From JAFECT01 sp036501825 (GTDB lineage Bacteria > Pseudomonadota > Alphaproteobacteria > Caulobacterales > Caulobacteraceae): a stretch of DNA of 64,000 bases. Every line of letters begins with the position of its first letter. Position 1 is the stretch's first letter. The DNA lies in the NCBI GenBank assembly GCA_036501825.1, contig DASXZP010000036.1, positions 558,001 through 622,000 on the forward strand, in the 5' to 3' direction. Under the pieces are notes generated by a model that worked only from the letters and a program-made list of their open reading frames with translations, was not told where the DNA came from and searched no databases. Positions 24,372 through 32,638 of the stretch are shown piece after piece. Position numbers and translations under genes: made by a program.

Positions 24372-26456
24372 ATGACCGCCACGCCCGCCGGGGACGACAA
24401 GCGCAGGATCGAACTGACCCTCCGGGGCCTGATCCTGGGGATCTTGATCACGCTGCTGCTGACGGCGGCGAACGTCTACATGGGCCTGCGCGTGGCGCTG
24501 ACCTTCGCCTCGTCGATCCCCGCCGCCGTCATGTCGATGGCGGTGCTGCGCATGTTCAAGAATTCCACCATCTGGGAAAACAACATCGTCCAGACGGTGG
24601 CGTCGGCGGCGGGCACCCTGTCGTCCGTGATCTTCGTGCTGCCCGGCCTGTTGATGGTCGGCTGGTGGTCGCACTTCAACTTCCTCGACTCGTTTCTGAT
24701 TTGCGCGGTCGGGGGCGTGCTCGGCGTGATGTACACCATCCCGCTGCGCCGCGCGTTGGTGACCAATTCCGATCTGCCCTATCCCGAAGGCGTCGCCGCC
24801 GCCGAGGTGTTGAAGGTCGGCTCGGGCGTCGAGCATGAGGCGGGCGCCGAAGGCACGGCGGTGGAGACAGGGTCGGCGGGGCTCAAGACCATGACCGTCG
24901 GTTCTGCCGTGTCGGCGATCTTCCCGCTGGGCATCGGCGCCAAGTTCTTCTCCGACGGCTTCAACAAATCGATGCGGCTCGGGCCTCACGCCGCGACCGG
25001 GGTCGGCGGCGGTTTCTCGCTCGCGCTCGTCGGCGCCGGGCACCTGATGGGCATCACCGTGGGCATCTCCATGCTGGTGGGCATCATCATCGCCTGGGGC
25101 GGCTTCGTGCCATGGCTGCTGGTTCACCCTCAGTTTCTGAAAGATCCGGGCCTCGCGGCCCACGTCGCGAGCCTCTCGAAGACCGAGAGCATGGACGGCC
25201 TGTTGAAAGCCATGGGGCTGGTGTTCTCGAAGAATGTGAAGCTCATCGGCGCCGGCACCATCGCCGCCTCGTCGGTGTGGACGCTGGGCAAGCTGGTCAT
25301 GCCGGTGTGGCGCGGTCTGATGGCGGCGGCGGCGTCCTCGTCGAAGTCGGCCCGCGGCGAGGGCGGATCACTGCCGCGCACCGAGCGCGACATGCCGATT
25401 GCCGTCGTTGGACTGATCGCGCTGGGCTGCCTCGTGCCGATCGCGTGGATGCTCTACGCCTTCCTGCACCTGCCGCGGTCGGCGCCGCTGCTGCCGACGC
25501 TCATGCCGCTGTTGGTCTGCGGGGTGATCTATATCGCCGTCGTCGGCCTCGCCGTGTCGGCGGTGTGCGGCTACATGGCCGGTCTGATCGGGTCGTCCAA
25601 CAGCCCCGTGTCGGGCCTGGCGATCCTGGCGGTGCTCGGCGCGACGGTGATGCTGAACGCCATCGCCGGCGCCATTGTCGGATCGTCGGACGCGCTGGTC
25701 GCCTTCTCACTGTTCGTGACCGCGATTCTTCTGACCGTCGCCACCATCGCCAACAACAACCTGCAGGACCTGAAAACCGGCCAGCTTGTCGACGCCACGC
25801 CGTGGAAACAGCAGGTGGCGCTGATCGTCGGCGTGTTCGCCGGCGCGCTGGTCATTCCGCCGGTCTGCGATCTGCTGTTCAACACCTACGGCTTCGACGG
25901 GGTGGTCAGCCATCCGCTGAAGCCGGGCTCGCCGCTGAACGCGCCGCAAGCCAATCTGATCTCGACCATCGCGCGCGGCGTGATCAAGGGCGACCTGGAT
26001 TGGCCGATGCTCGGCATCGGCCTCGGCGTCGGCGCCGTGCTCGTGGCCATCGATGAAACGCTGCGGGCGACGACCAAGGGCAAGATGGGCCTGCCGCCGC
26101 TGGGCGCCGCGCTCGCCATGTATCTGCCGACCGCGGTCACCATCCCCGTGGTGCTGGGCTCGGTTATCGGCTGGGGCTATGACAAGATGGTCGAGCGCCG
26201 TCCCTGGGGCGCAGCCGCAAAGCAACTGGGCATCCTGCTGGCGTCGGGCTTCATCGTCGGCGAAAGCCTGATCTATGTGCTGATCGCCGGCGTCACCGCC
26301 GGCACCGGTAATCCGGAGCCCTTCGCCGTGTTCGGAAAAGACCCGACCGGCGGTCACGCGGAGATGGTGGGCGCCGTGGTGTTCGCGGTGGTGATCGTGG
26401 TGCTCTATCTGTGGATCCAATCCATGGCGAAGAACGCAAAGGCAAAGGCGGCTTAG
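24372..26456 (+). CDS. OPT-family oligopeptide transporter
   Basis: 694 aa, about 16 membrane spans. It matches the prokaryotic OPT family of proton-coupled peptide or siderophore transporters: the start LTLRGLILGILITLLLTAAN with NVYMGLRVALTFASSIPAAV, then NNIVQTVASAAGTLSSVIFV, LPYPEGVAAAEVLK, GLIGSSNSPVSGLAI and NNNLQDLKTGQLVDATPWKQ. It is first in an operon with a D-cysteine desulfhydrase-like enzyme and an Asp/Glu racemase (gap of 4 bp, then a 4-bp overlap), suggesting import of peptides containing sulfur or D-amino acids. Confidence 0.92.
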   Translation: MTATPAGDDKRRIELTLRGLILGILITLLLTAANVYMGLRVALTFASSIPAAVMSMAVLRMFKNSTIWENNIVQTVASAAGTLSSVIFVLPGLLMVGWWSHFNFLDSFLICAVGGVLGVMYTIPLRRALVTNSDLPYPEGVAAAEVLKVGSGVEHEAGAEGTAVETGSAGLKTMTVGSAVSAIFPLGIGAKFFSDGFNKSMRLGPHAATGVGGGFSLALVGAGHLMGITVGISMLVGIIIAWGGFVPWLLVHPQFLKDPGLAAHVASLSKTESMDGLLKAMGLVFSKNVKLIGAGTIAASSVWTLGKLVMPVWRGLMAAAASSSKSARGEGGSLPRTERDMPIAVVGLIALGCLVPIAWMLYAFLHLPRSAPLLPTLMPLLVCGVIYIAVVGLAVSAVCGYMAGLIGSSNSPVSGLAILAVLGATVMLNAIAGAIVGSSDALVAFSLFVTAILLTVATIANNNLQDLKTGQLVDATPWKQQVALIVGVFAGALVIPPVCDLLFNTYGFDGVVSHPLKPGSPLNAPQANLISTIARGVIKGDLDWPMLGIGLGVGAVLVAIDETLRATTKGKMGLPPLGAALAMYLPTAVTIPVVLGSVIGWGYDKMVERRPWGAAAKQLGILLASGFIVGESLIYVLIAGVTAGTGNPEPFAVFGKDPTGGHAEMVGAVVFAVVIVVLYLWIQSMAKNAKAKAA

Positions 26457-26460
26457 GACA

Positions 26461-27459
26461 GTGAACCTCTCCCGTTTTCCGCGGCGCCGTTACACGCCGC
26501 ATGCGACGCCGATCGAAAAGCTCGAGCATCTCTCCCGTCACCTCGGCGGACCCGAGATCTGGATCAAGCGCGACGACCTGCTGGGGCTCACCGCCGGCGG
26601 CAACAAGACGCGCAAGCTCGAGTTCCTGGTCGCCGACGCGTTGGCCAAGGGCGCCGACACCCTGATCACCGTCGGTGCGGTGCAGTCCAACCATTGCCGC
26701 CTGACGCTGGCGGCGGCGGTGAAGGAGGGGCTGAAGTGCCGCCTGGTGCTCGAACAGCGCGTGCCGGGCAGCTATGACCCGCACGCCTCGGGCAACAACT
26801 TCCTGTTCGACCTCTTGGGCGTGGAAGCAGTGACGGTGGTCGAGGGCGGCGCCGACCTGGGCGCTGAAATGCAGAAGGTCGCCGATGACGTCAAAAAGGC
26901 CGGCGGCAAGCCGTATATCATCGTCGGCGGCGGTTCGAACGCGCTGGGCGCCCTGGGCTACGTCGCCTGCGCGGAGGAAATTCTCGGCCAGTGCTTCGAC
27001 ACGGGGTTGAAGCTCGACCACGTGGTGTGCGCCAGCGGCAGCGCGGGCACGCACGCGGGCCTGCTGGTGGGCCTGGAAGGCAACAACGCGCAGATTCCGC
27101 TGACCGGCATCAACGTGCGCCGCGAGCGCGCCGTGCAGGAAGCCAACGTCCACAAGCTCGTCGGCGAGACCGCGACCCTGCTCGGCATCGACACGCCCGA
27201 GCGCCAGAGCGTGCGGGCGCTGGATGAGTGGGTGGGGCCCGGGTACTCGCTGCCGACCGAGGAGATGGTGACGGCGGTGCGCCTGCTCTCCCGGCTCGAA
27301 GGCGTGCTGCTCGATCCGGTCTATACCGGCAAGGCGATGGCCGGCCTGATCGCGCTTGTCGAACGCGGCGAGTTCAACAAAAACGACAAGGTGTTGTTCG
27401 TGCACACCGGCGGCGCGCCCGCGCTCTACGCCTACCAACAGGTCCTGCAACCCGCATGA
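26461..27459 (+). CDS. D-cysteine desulfhydrase / ACC-deaminase-family PLP enzyme
   Basis: 332 aa. The PLP Lys is expected at Lys49 in LTAGGNKTRKLEF, aligned with Lys51 of ACC deaminase. Other landmarks are VGAVQSNHCRLTLAAA, IVGGGSNALGALGYV and CASGSAGTHAGLL. D-cysteine desulfhydrase releases pyruvate, ammonia and sulfide from D-cysteine. Members of this family also act on 1-aminocyclopropane-1-carboxylate or L-cysteate, and sequence alone does not decide. Start GTG 26461 is four bases after the transporter stop. Confidence 0.85.
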   Translation: MNLSRFPRRRYTPHATPIEKLEHLSRHLGGPEIWIKRDDLLGLTAGGNKTRKLEFLVADALAKGADTLITVGAVQSNHCRLTLAAAVKEGLKCRLVLEQRVPGSYDPHASGNNFLFDLLGVEAVTVVEGGADLGAEMQKVADDVKKAGGKPYIIVGGGSNALGALGYVACAEEILGQCFDTGLKLDHVVCASGSAGTHAGLLVGLEGNNAQIPLTGINVRRERAVQEANVHKLVGETATLLGIDTPERQSVRALDEWVGPGYSLPTEEMVTAVRLLSRLEGVLLDPVYTGKAMAGLIALVERGEFNKNDKVLFVHTGGAPALYAYQQVLQPA

Positions 27460-28181
27460 GCGAACGACGCAAGGTCGCGGGCGTGATCGGCGGCCTTGGG
27501 CCCGCCGCGACGCTCGACTTCTTCGACCGCGTGTTGAAGGCGACGCCGGCCGAGCGCGACCAGGATCACCTGCGCCTGATCATCGACAACAACCCCTGGG
27601 TCCCCGACCGGAACGCCGCGATCGACGGAACCGGACCGTCGGCGGGCCCGGCGCTGGCGGAAACCGCGCGCGCCCTGCATCGCGCGGGGGCCGAGTTCCT
27701 GGTCATGCCGTGCAACGCGGCCCACGCCTTTCAGGCCGGCATCGAGGCCGCGACGCCGCTGCCCTTCATCAGCCTGATCGACGAGACGGTGAAAGCCGCC
27801 CTGCGCGCGGCGCCAAACGCCAAGCGCGCCGGCATCCTGGGCGCGCGCGGAACGCTGCACGCGGGCCTGTACACGAGCGCGTTTGCCAAACACGGCGTCA
27901 AAACCATCGATCCGGAGGGCAAAAGGCTCGATCGGCTGATGGCCCTGATCGGCGCCGTGAAGCGCAACGACCTGGGCGAGCCCGTCCGCGCCGGCATGCG
28001 CGCGCTCGCCGCCGAACTGGAAGACCTGGGCGCCGACATCATCGTCGCCGCCTGCACGGAAGTCCCGATCATCCTCGCGCCCGGCGACACGCGCACGCCG
28101 CTGATCAGCTCCACCGACGCCCTGGTCGCCCGCACGGTGTCCATCGCTTCGGGCGCGGAGCCTTTGCCCACAAAGATATGA
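27456..28181 (+). CDS. Aspartate/glutamate racemase family protein
   Basis: 241 aa. A cofactor-independent racemase with the two catalytic cysteines in MPCNAAHAF and VAACTEVPI and the family start GVIGGLGPAATLDFFDRV. The substrate may be Asp, Glu or a related acid such as cysteate. ATG 27456 overlaps the preceding stop (ATGA). Downstream of a D-amino-acid-consuming enzyme and a peptide transporter, it probably interconverts stereoisomers from imported peptides. Confidence 0.88.
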   Translation: MSERRKVAGVIGGLGPAATLDFFDRVLKATPAERDQDHLRLIIDNNPWVPDRNAAIDGTGPSAGPALAETARALHRAGAEFLVMPCNAAHAFQAGIEAATPLPFISLIDETVKAALRAAPNAKRAGILGARGTLHAGLYTSAFAKHGVKTIDPEGKRLDRLMALIGAVKRNDLGEPVRAGMRALAAELEDLGADIIVAACTEVPIILAPGDTRTPLISSTDALVARTVSIASGAEPLPTKI

Positions 28182-28275
28182 ACCACAAAGCGCACTAAGC
28201 GCACGAAGATTGATGAACCGTCCGCGTAGCGGGCTTTTCTTTCATTCTTTGTGCGCTTTGTGCGCTTCGTGGTTC
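28181..28275. repeat. Inverted-repeat element
   Basis: GAACCACAAAGCGCACTAAGCGCACGAAG on the left and CTTTGTGCGCTTTGTGCGCTTCGTGGTTC on the right are inverted with three or four mismatches. The centre CCGCGTAGCGGGC also occurs in the element at 11398. The element starts inside the racemase stop codon. Confidence 0.7.
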
Positions 28276-28294
28276 GTTTTGCTTTTCAAAAACA

Positions 28295-28322
28295 AAGGCG
28301 GCGGACTCGCGTCCGCCGCCTT
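28295..28322 (-). terminator. Rho-independent terminator of the autotransporter gene
   Basis: A 12-bp perfect stem (AAGGCGGCGGAC / GTCCGCCGCCTT) with loop TCGC. On the minus strand it is followed by TTGTTTTTG, so it ends transcription of the gene at 28347. Confidence 0.8.
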
Positions 28323-28346
28323 GTTCGTTTCAGCTTACATGAGACG

Positions 28347-30161
28347 TTAGAAGCGCCACTTCAGGGACAGTTGGCCCATGTCGGAGTTGAAGGAACCCGA
28401 GCGCTGGCCGCGGTAGCCGAGTTGGACGTCGATGTGGTCGGTGATCGCGCCGCGGACGCCGGCGTCGATCAGGGCCACGCCGCCTTCCGGCTTGCCGATG
28501 TCGGTGGACAACGGCAGCGCAGTGTTGCCGGCGAGGCCGACGGTCACCTTGTCGGCGTTGTAGCTGACGTAGTCGCGGTAACCCGCTTCGAGATAGGCGC
28601 CCACCCGGTCGCCCATATGGGCGTCGAGGCGCACGGTGGCCTCGGCCGAGATGGCGTCGACGCTGTGGTTGGCGATCGTTTCCTGCACCATCAGGCCTTG
28701 CTCGGTGTAGCCGTCCACCTCGCCGTGGTCGTAGGTCACGCCCACGCGCGGCGAGACGGTAAAGCCGTCGCTGCCGAAGTACCAGCCGGTCTGCACCTTG
28801 GCGCCGGCGGTATAACCGGTGGTGCTCGCGGTGTTGACCAGCGGCGCAACCATGGTCTGACGGTTGATGTCGTTGAACTCATCGATGCCGAAGCCGCCCG
28901 CGGCGTTCACGAAGAAACCGCCGTCGGCGTGCCAGCCGGCATAGCCGTCGAGCGCGTAGGTGATGTCCTTGAAGTTCAGCGGACCGGCGCCGACCGTGGA
29001 TTGGGTCGCCGACACCGTGCCGCCCCAGCGGAAGCCTTCAGAAACCGGATCGTCGAACAGGAACCGCACGCTGTTGGCGCGGTCGCCGACCGAGGGCATG
29101 ACGCCGCCGTCGCGCGCATCGCCTTCAACGTCGTCATGGTCGACGATCACCCCGATGGCCGGCGCGCCGGCCACAAACTTCGTGTGGTCGAGCTGATCGA
29201 CGGCGGTGTCCAGCGTCTGGGTGCGGTGACGCATGCTGGACTCGACCTCGGCGCCGGTGGGGGCGCCGAAGTTGCCGTAATAGATGTACTCCATCGCCAG
29301 TTCCGCGATGAGGTGGTGGCCGGCGGTCGTCGGATGCACGCCGTCCCAGTAGAAGGTCGAGTTCGGGTTCGAGCAGACGCTGACGCCGTTGAAGCACGAG
29401 GTGGTCACGTTCGAGAAGCCGAACAGGCCCGGCGCCTCGTGGATCACCTGGCCGGCGCGGGCCACGTCCATGATGATGAAGTTGGTGGTCGGGTGCGCCT
29501 TGGCCACAATCGCGACCTGCTGGTCGAGGATGGCGTTGAACGCAGCCTGGCCGGCATCGACGAGCGGCGCCGCGGGGCTGCTCGAGAACTCGGGCGTGGC
29601 CGAGAGCTGCGGCAGGTTCGGGATCAGGATGGTGCCGGCGCCGGCCGACGACATCGCGCCCGCGACCGCCGCATCGGTGCCCGCGGCCGTGCCGCCGACG
29701 AGCTGGATCGCGCCAATCGGGTCGGGGCTGACCGCGGCGCTCGCGAGATTGTCGAAGATGTCGTTGGCGCCCGCCCACACGGTCACCAGGGTGCCGTGAT
29801 CGAACGTGCCGCCGTCGGCGAGGTAGGCGCCGAACTGGACCTGCAGCCCCGGCGGCAAGGTCGCCGTGCCGGTTTCCGCGCCGCCGAAGGCGAAGTCGGT
29901 GGATCCGTTCACGTCGCCGAAGCCGTTCAGCTCGCCGAAGCCCAACTGCTGCACCCACACGTCGCCGTTGGAGAAGCGGCCGTCCGAATAGGGGGGCGGC
30001 GGCGCGGCGCCGAACAGGGCGAGGTTGCCGTTGTCCGACAGGCTGTCCCCGAAGACGACCAGCTTGTCGTACTTCTGGGCCTGGGCGGGGGTGGCCATCA
30101 GGGCCGCGCCGAACAGGGCGGCGCCGATGGCGGCGAGGCTCGCCGAATTCCTGAGCTTCAT
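28347..30161 (-). CDS. GDSL/SGNH esterase autotransporter
   Basis: 604 aa. A signal peptide (1-28, ending TPAQA) is followed by an SGNH hydrolase passenger (about 30-320): VVFGDSLSDNGN with nucleophile Ser40, VTVWAGANDIFDN (block III Asn) and YWDGVHPTTAGHH (catalytic Asp-His). From about 335 to the last residue it forms a beta-barrel of the autotransporter type, ending in the outer-membrane signature LSLKWRF with a C-terminal Phe. This is the layout of EstA-type lipases displayed on the cell surface. The gene stands alone with its own terminator. Confidence 0.92.
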   Translation of the reverse strand: MKLRNSASLAAIGAALFGAALMATPAQAQKYDKLVVFGDSLSDNGNLALFGAAPPPPYSDGRFSNGDVWVQQLGFGELNGFGDVNGSTDFAFGGAETGTATLPPGLQVQFGAYLADGGTFDHGTLVTVWAGANDIFDNLASAAVSPDPIGAIQLVGGTAAGTDAAVAGAMSSAGAGTILIPNLPQLSATPEFSSSPAAPLVDAGQAAFNAILDQQVAIVAKAHPTTNFIIMDVARAGQVIHEAPGLFGFSNVTTSCFNGVSVCSNPNSTFYWDGVHPTTAGHHLIAELAMEYIYYGNFGAPTGAEVESSMRHRTQTLDTAVDQLDHTKFVAGAPAIGVIVDHDDVEGDARDGGVMPSVGDRANSVRFLFDDPVSEGFRWGGTVSATQSTVGAGPLNFKDITYALDGYAGWHADGGFFVNAAGGFGIDEFNDINRQTMVAPLVNTASTTGYTAGAKVQTGWYFGSDGFTVSPRVGVTYDHGEVDGYTEQGLMVQETIANHSVDAISAEATVRLDAHMGDRVGAYLEAGYRDYVSYNADKVTVGLAGNTALPLSTDIGKPEGGVALIDAGVRGAITDHIDVQLGYRGQRSGSFNSDMGQLSLKWRF

Positions 30162-30394
30162 GTGGTGTTTCCGTTCCCGACGTTTGCATCTCCCCCTGCG
30201 GGGAGTTCGGCGCGGAATGTGACTTATCAGGAGTCACCTGCAAAGCGTGGAGGCCCCCAAACCCCCGTCCGGCGCGCTGTTCGCGTGCAGGGTGTGACCG
30301 TCAGTCCACGATGCGATGGCGCGGAGGCTTCCGTAAGGGAAACCTTTGATGCCGCGCATTAATCTCTCGGTAATGGCCGCGCGCCGCGCACGCC

Positions 30395-32284
30395 CTAGTA
30401 GACGATGCGGAAGCGCAGGGTGTCCGGGAGGGCCTTCAAGGCGTCGATCGCCTCGGGGCCGTAGTTGTGGTCGACGTCGGTGATGACGTAGCCGACCTCG
30501 TCGCTGGTTTTCAGGTGCTGGGCCAGGATATTGAGCCCGCCCTCGGCCAGGACGTGGTTGATCCCGGCCAGGACGCCCGGCCGGTTGCGGTGGATGTGCA
30601 GCAACCGATGCGCGCCGCCCACTTCCGACAACTGCACGTTCGGCAGGTTGACCGAGAAGGTCGTGTCGCCGCGGTGCAGGAAGCCCAGCAGACGCTCGGA
30701 CGCGAACTCGGCGATGGAGGCCTGCGCCTCTTCGGTCGAGCCGCCCACGTGCGGGCTCAAGATCACATTGGGCAGGCCCTGCAGGGCGCTGGCGAACGGT
30801 TGGCCGTTGGCCTCGGGTTCTTCGGGGAAGACGTCGACGCCGGCGCCGCCGATACGGCCGGACTTCAGCGCCTCGGCCAGGGCCGGCACGTCGACCACGT
30901 GGCCGCGGCTGAGGTTGAGCAGCAGCGCGCCCGGCTTCATCAGGTTCAGCTCGCGCGCGCCGATGATGTTGCGGTTCGCCGCGCGGCCGTCCACGTGCAG
31001 GGTGACGACGTCGGCCTTGGCCAGCAGTTCGTCCAGCGTGCGCACGCGCCGCGCGTTGCCGAGTGACAGCTTTTCGGCGAGGTCGTAGTAGAGCACGCTC
31101 ATGCCGAGATTTTCGGCCAGCACCGACAGCTGCGAGCCGATCGCGCCGTAGCCCACTATGCCCAGCGTCTGGCCGCGGATCTCGTGAGCGCCGGCGGCGG
31201 ACTTGTCCCAGTGGCCCGCGTGGGCCGCGCTCGACTTGTCGAACAGGCGGCGGGTCAGGGCGACGATCTCGCCGATGGCCAGCTCGACCACCGAGCGGGT
31301 GTTGGAATAGGGCGCGTTGAACACCGCGACGCCGCGGCGGCTGCAGGCCGCAAGATCGATCTGATTGGTGCCGATGCAGAAGGCCGCCACCGACAGCAGC
31401 CGGTCCGCATGCTCCAGCGCGCGTTCGCTCAGTTGCGTCTTGGAGCGCAGCCCCAGGATCGACACGCCCTTCAGCCGCCCCGCCAGCGCGGTTTCATCCA
31501 GCGCGCCCTTCACCAATTCGACGTCGTAGCCTTCCTCGCGGAAGCGGCGCACCGCGTCCTCGTGGATGTTTTCCAGCAGCAGGATTTTCATGCGGCTGCG
31601 CGGAAACGACCAGCGTCCGGTCAAACCCTCGTTGTGCAGCACCTCGTCGAAGGACGCCGCGACGTGGTCGGCCGCGGCGGTGACGCGCGCGCGGTTGGCG
31701 GTTTCGGTGAAGGCGTAGAACCGGTCGGCCGCGCCGGCCTGGCGGATTTCATAGTCGGTCCAGCCGTCGCCCACGACCACCACCTCGCCGTCGAGGCCCA
31801 GGCCCTTCACCGCTTCGATCTTGCCGCCGTCGCGCGACAGCGGGTTGGTCTCGTCGACGCCCACGACCCGGTCGCCGTCGAACACCAGCCGGTTGGCCAG
31901 CACCTGGGCCGGATCGATGCCGTGCTCGGCCACAATCGGGTCGACGTAGTCGTGGAAGCCGCCGGTCACCACCAGCACCCGGCCGGCATGCCGTTCAAAG
32001 AAGGCCCGGTTGCGCCGGATCGAGGGCGACACCCGCCCGCGCAGCCGCTCGACCAGGGTCTCCAGGTGGCCGCGGTCGAGGTTCAGCAACGCAATCCGCC
32101 GCTTCAGCGCCTCACCGAAGCCGATCTCGCCGTTCATCGCCTGGTCGGTCAGGGCACGGATCTCGGCCCGCACCGCGTCGCCCTCGGCCCCGGCGGGCAG
32201 GGCGATCTCGCCCAACAGGTCCAGCGCCTCCACGGTGGTGAAGGTGGAATCGAAGTCGACCACAAAGAAGGGCGCGCCGTTCAT
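30395..32284 (-). CDS. serA: SerB-SerA fusion: phosphoserine phosphatase plus phosphoglycerate dehydrogenase
   Basis: 629 aa. Residues 1-225 are a HAD phosphatase of the phosphoserine-phosphatase type (nucleophile motif VVDFDSTFT, VVTGGFHDYV, VVGDGWTDYEI). Residues 232-629 are a complete 3-phosphoglycerate dehydrogenase: NAD-binding GIVGYGAIGSQ, NLSRGHVVDVPAL, catalytic His in LSPHVGGSTEEAQ, and a C-terminal ACT domain (HRNRPGVLAGINHVLAEGG) that binds serine in E. coli-type SerA. One chain would thus hold the first and last steps of serine synthesis. No ribosome site precedes the internal Met232 (31591), which supports a true fusion. ATG 32284 is preferred; the frame is open to ATG 32338. Confidence 0.9.
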   Translation of the reverse strand: MNGAPFFVVDFDSTFTTVEALDLLGEIALPAGAEGDAVRAEIRALTDQAMNGEIGFGEALKRRIALLNLDRGHLETLVERLRGRVSPSIRRNRAFFERHAGRVLVVTGGFHDYVDPIVAEHGIDPAQVLANRLVFDGDRVVGVDETNPLSRDGGKIEAVKGLGLDGEVVVVGDGWTDYEIRQAGAADRFYAFTETANRARVTAAADHVAASFDEVLHNEGLTGRWSFPRSRMKILLLENIHEDAVRRFREEGYDVELVKGALDETALAGRLKGVSILGLRSKTQLSERALEHADRLLSVAAFCIGTNQIDLAACSRRGVAVFNAPYSNTRSVVELAIGEIVALTRRLFDKSSAAHAGHWDKSAAGAHEIRGQTLGIVGYGAIGSQLSVLAENLGMSVLYYDLAEKLSLGNARRVRTLDELLAKADVVTLHVDGRAANRNIIGARELNLMKPGALLLNLSRGHVVDVPALAEALKSGRIGGAGVDVFPEEPEANGQPFASALQGLPNVILSPHVGGSTEEAQASIAEFASERLLGFLHRGDTTFSVNLPNVQLSEVGGAHRLLHIHRNRPGVLAGINHVLAEGGLNILAQHLKTSDEVGYVITDVDHNYGPEAIDALKALPDTLRFRIVY

Positions 32285-32368
32285 GGCCGGAGGGATAGCC
32301 CTCCTTCGCACCTGCAGCAAAACAGATTTCGTGACCATCGGCGGAGGAGGCCTTCAAAAAAAGCCAGA

Positions 32369-32527
32369 GGGGAGAGGAAGGACTCCAAGAACTCGAAGAA
32401 GGGCAAGGGGGCGTGACTCCCCTTCCAGCGCCGCAGGCGCATTCGGAGGTCAGCGAAGGCCCGCTGCGCGGACGATCATCCACGACACCTTTCGCTTCTT
32501 CGAGTTCTTGGAGTCCTTCCTCTCCCC
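32369..32527. repeat. Long inverted repeat with perfect 33-bp arms
   Basis: The arms at 32369-32401 and 32495-32527 are exact reverse complements (GGGGAGAGGAAGGACTCC... type). They enclose about 90 bp that include GCGCCGCAGGCGC. It lies between divergent genes and codes for nothing visible. Confidence 0.8.
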
Positions 32528-32586
32528 GCCTTGCTTTTTTTGACCGGGCCGACCCCCAACCCGACGGGCCGTCGGTGTTCAAGCCG

Positions 32587-32601
32587 TTAACCTCCTGTTA
32601 A
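32587..32601 (+). promoter_or_regulatory. CtrA binding motif TTAA-N7-TTAA
   Basis: TTAACCTCCTGTTAA matches the CtrA consensus exactly, with seven bases between the TTAA halves. It lies 38 bases before the GTG at 32639, a position that would overlap the promoter of that gene. Confidence 0.6.
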
Positions 32602-32638
32602 AACCTTGGGCGAGGTCGGCGAGGGGAGTTTTCGGGTC

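Noticed and set aside
28251..30362. Long plus-strand open frame opposite the autotransporter
   Set aside because: It begins inside a repeat and crosses the terminator. The minus-strand gene has a signal peptide, SGNH motifs and a barrel.
30467..32416. Plus-strand open frames opposite the SerB-SerA gene
   Set aside because: Composition is Val/Gly/Gln/Arg-rich shadow text without motifs; the minus-strand fusion explains the region.
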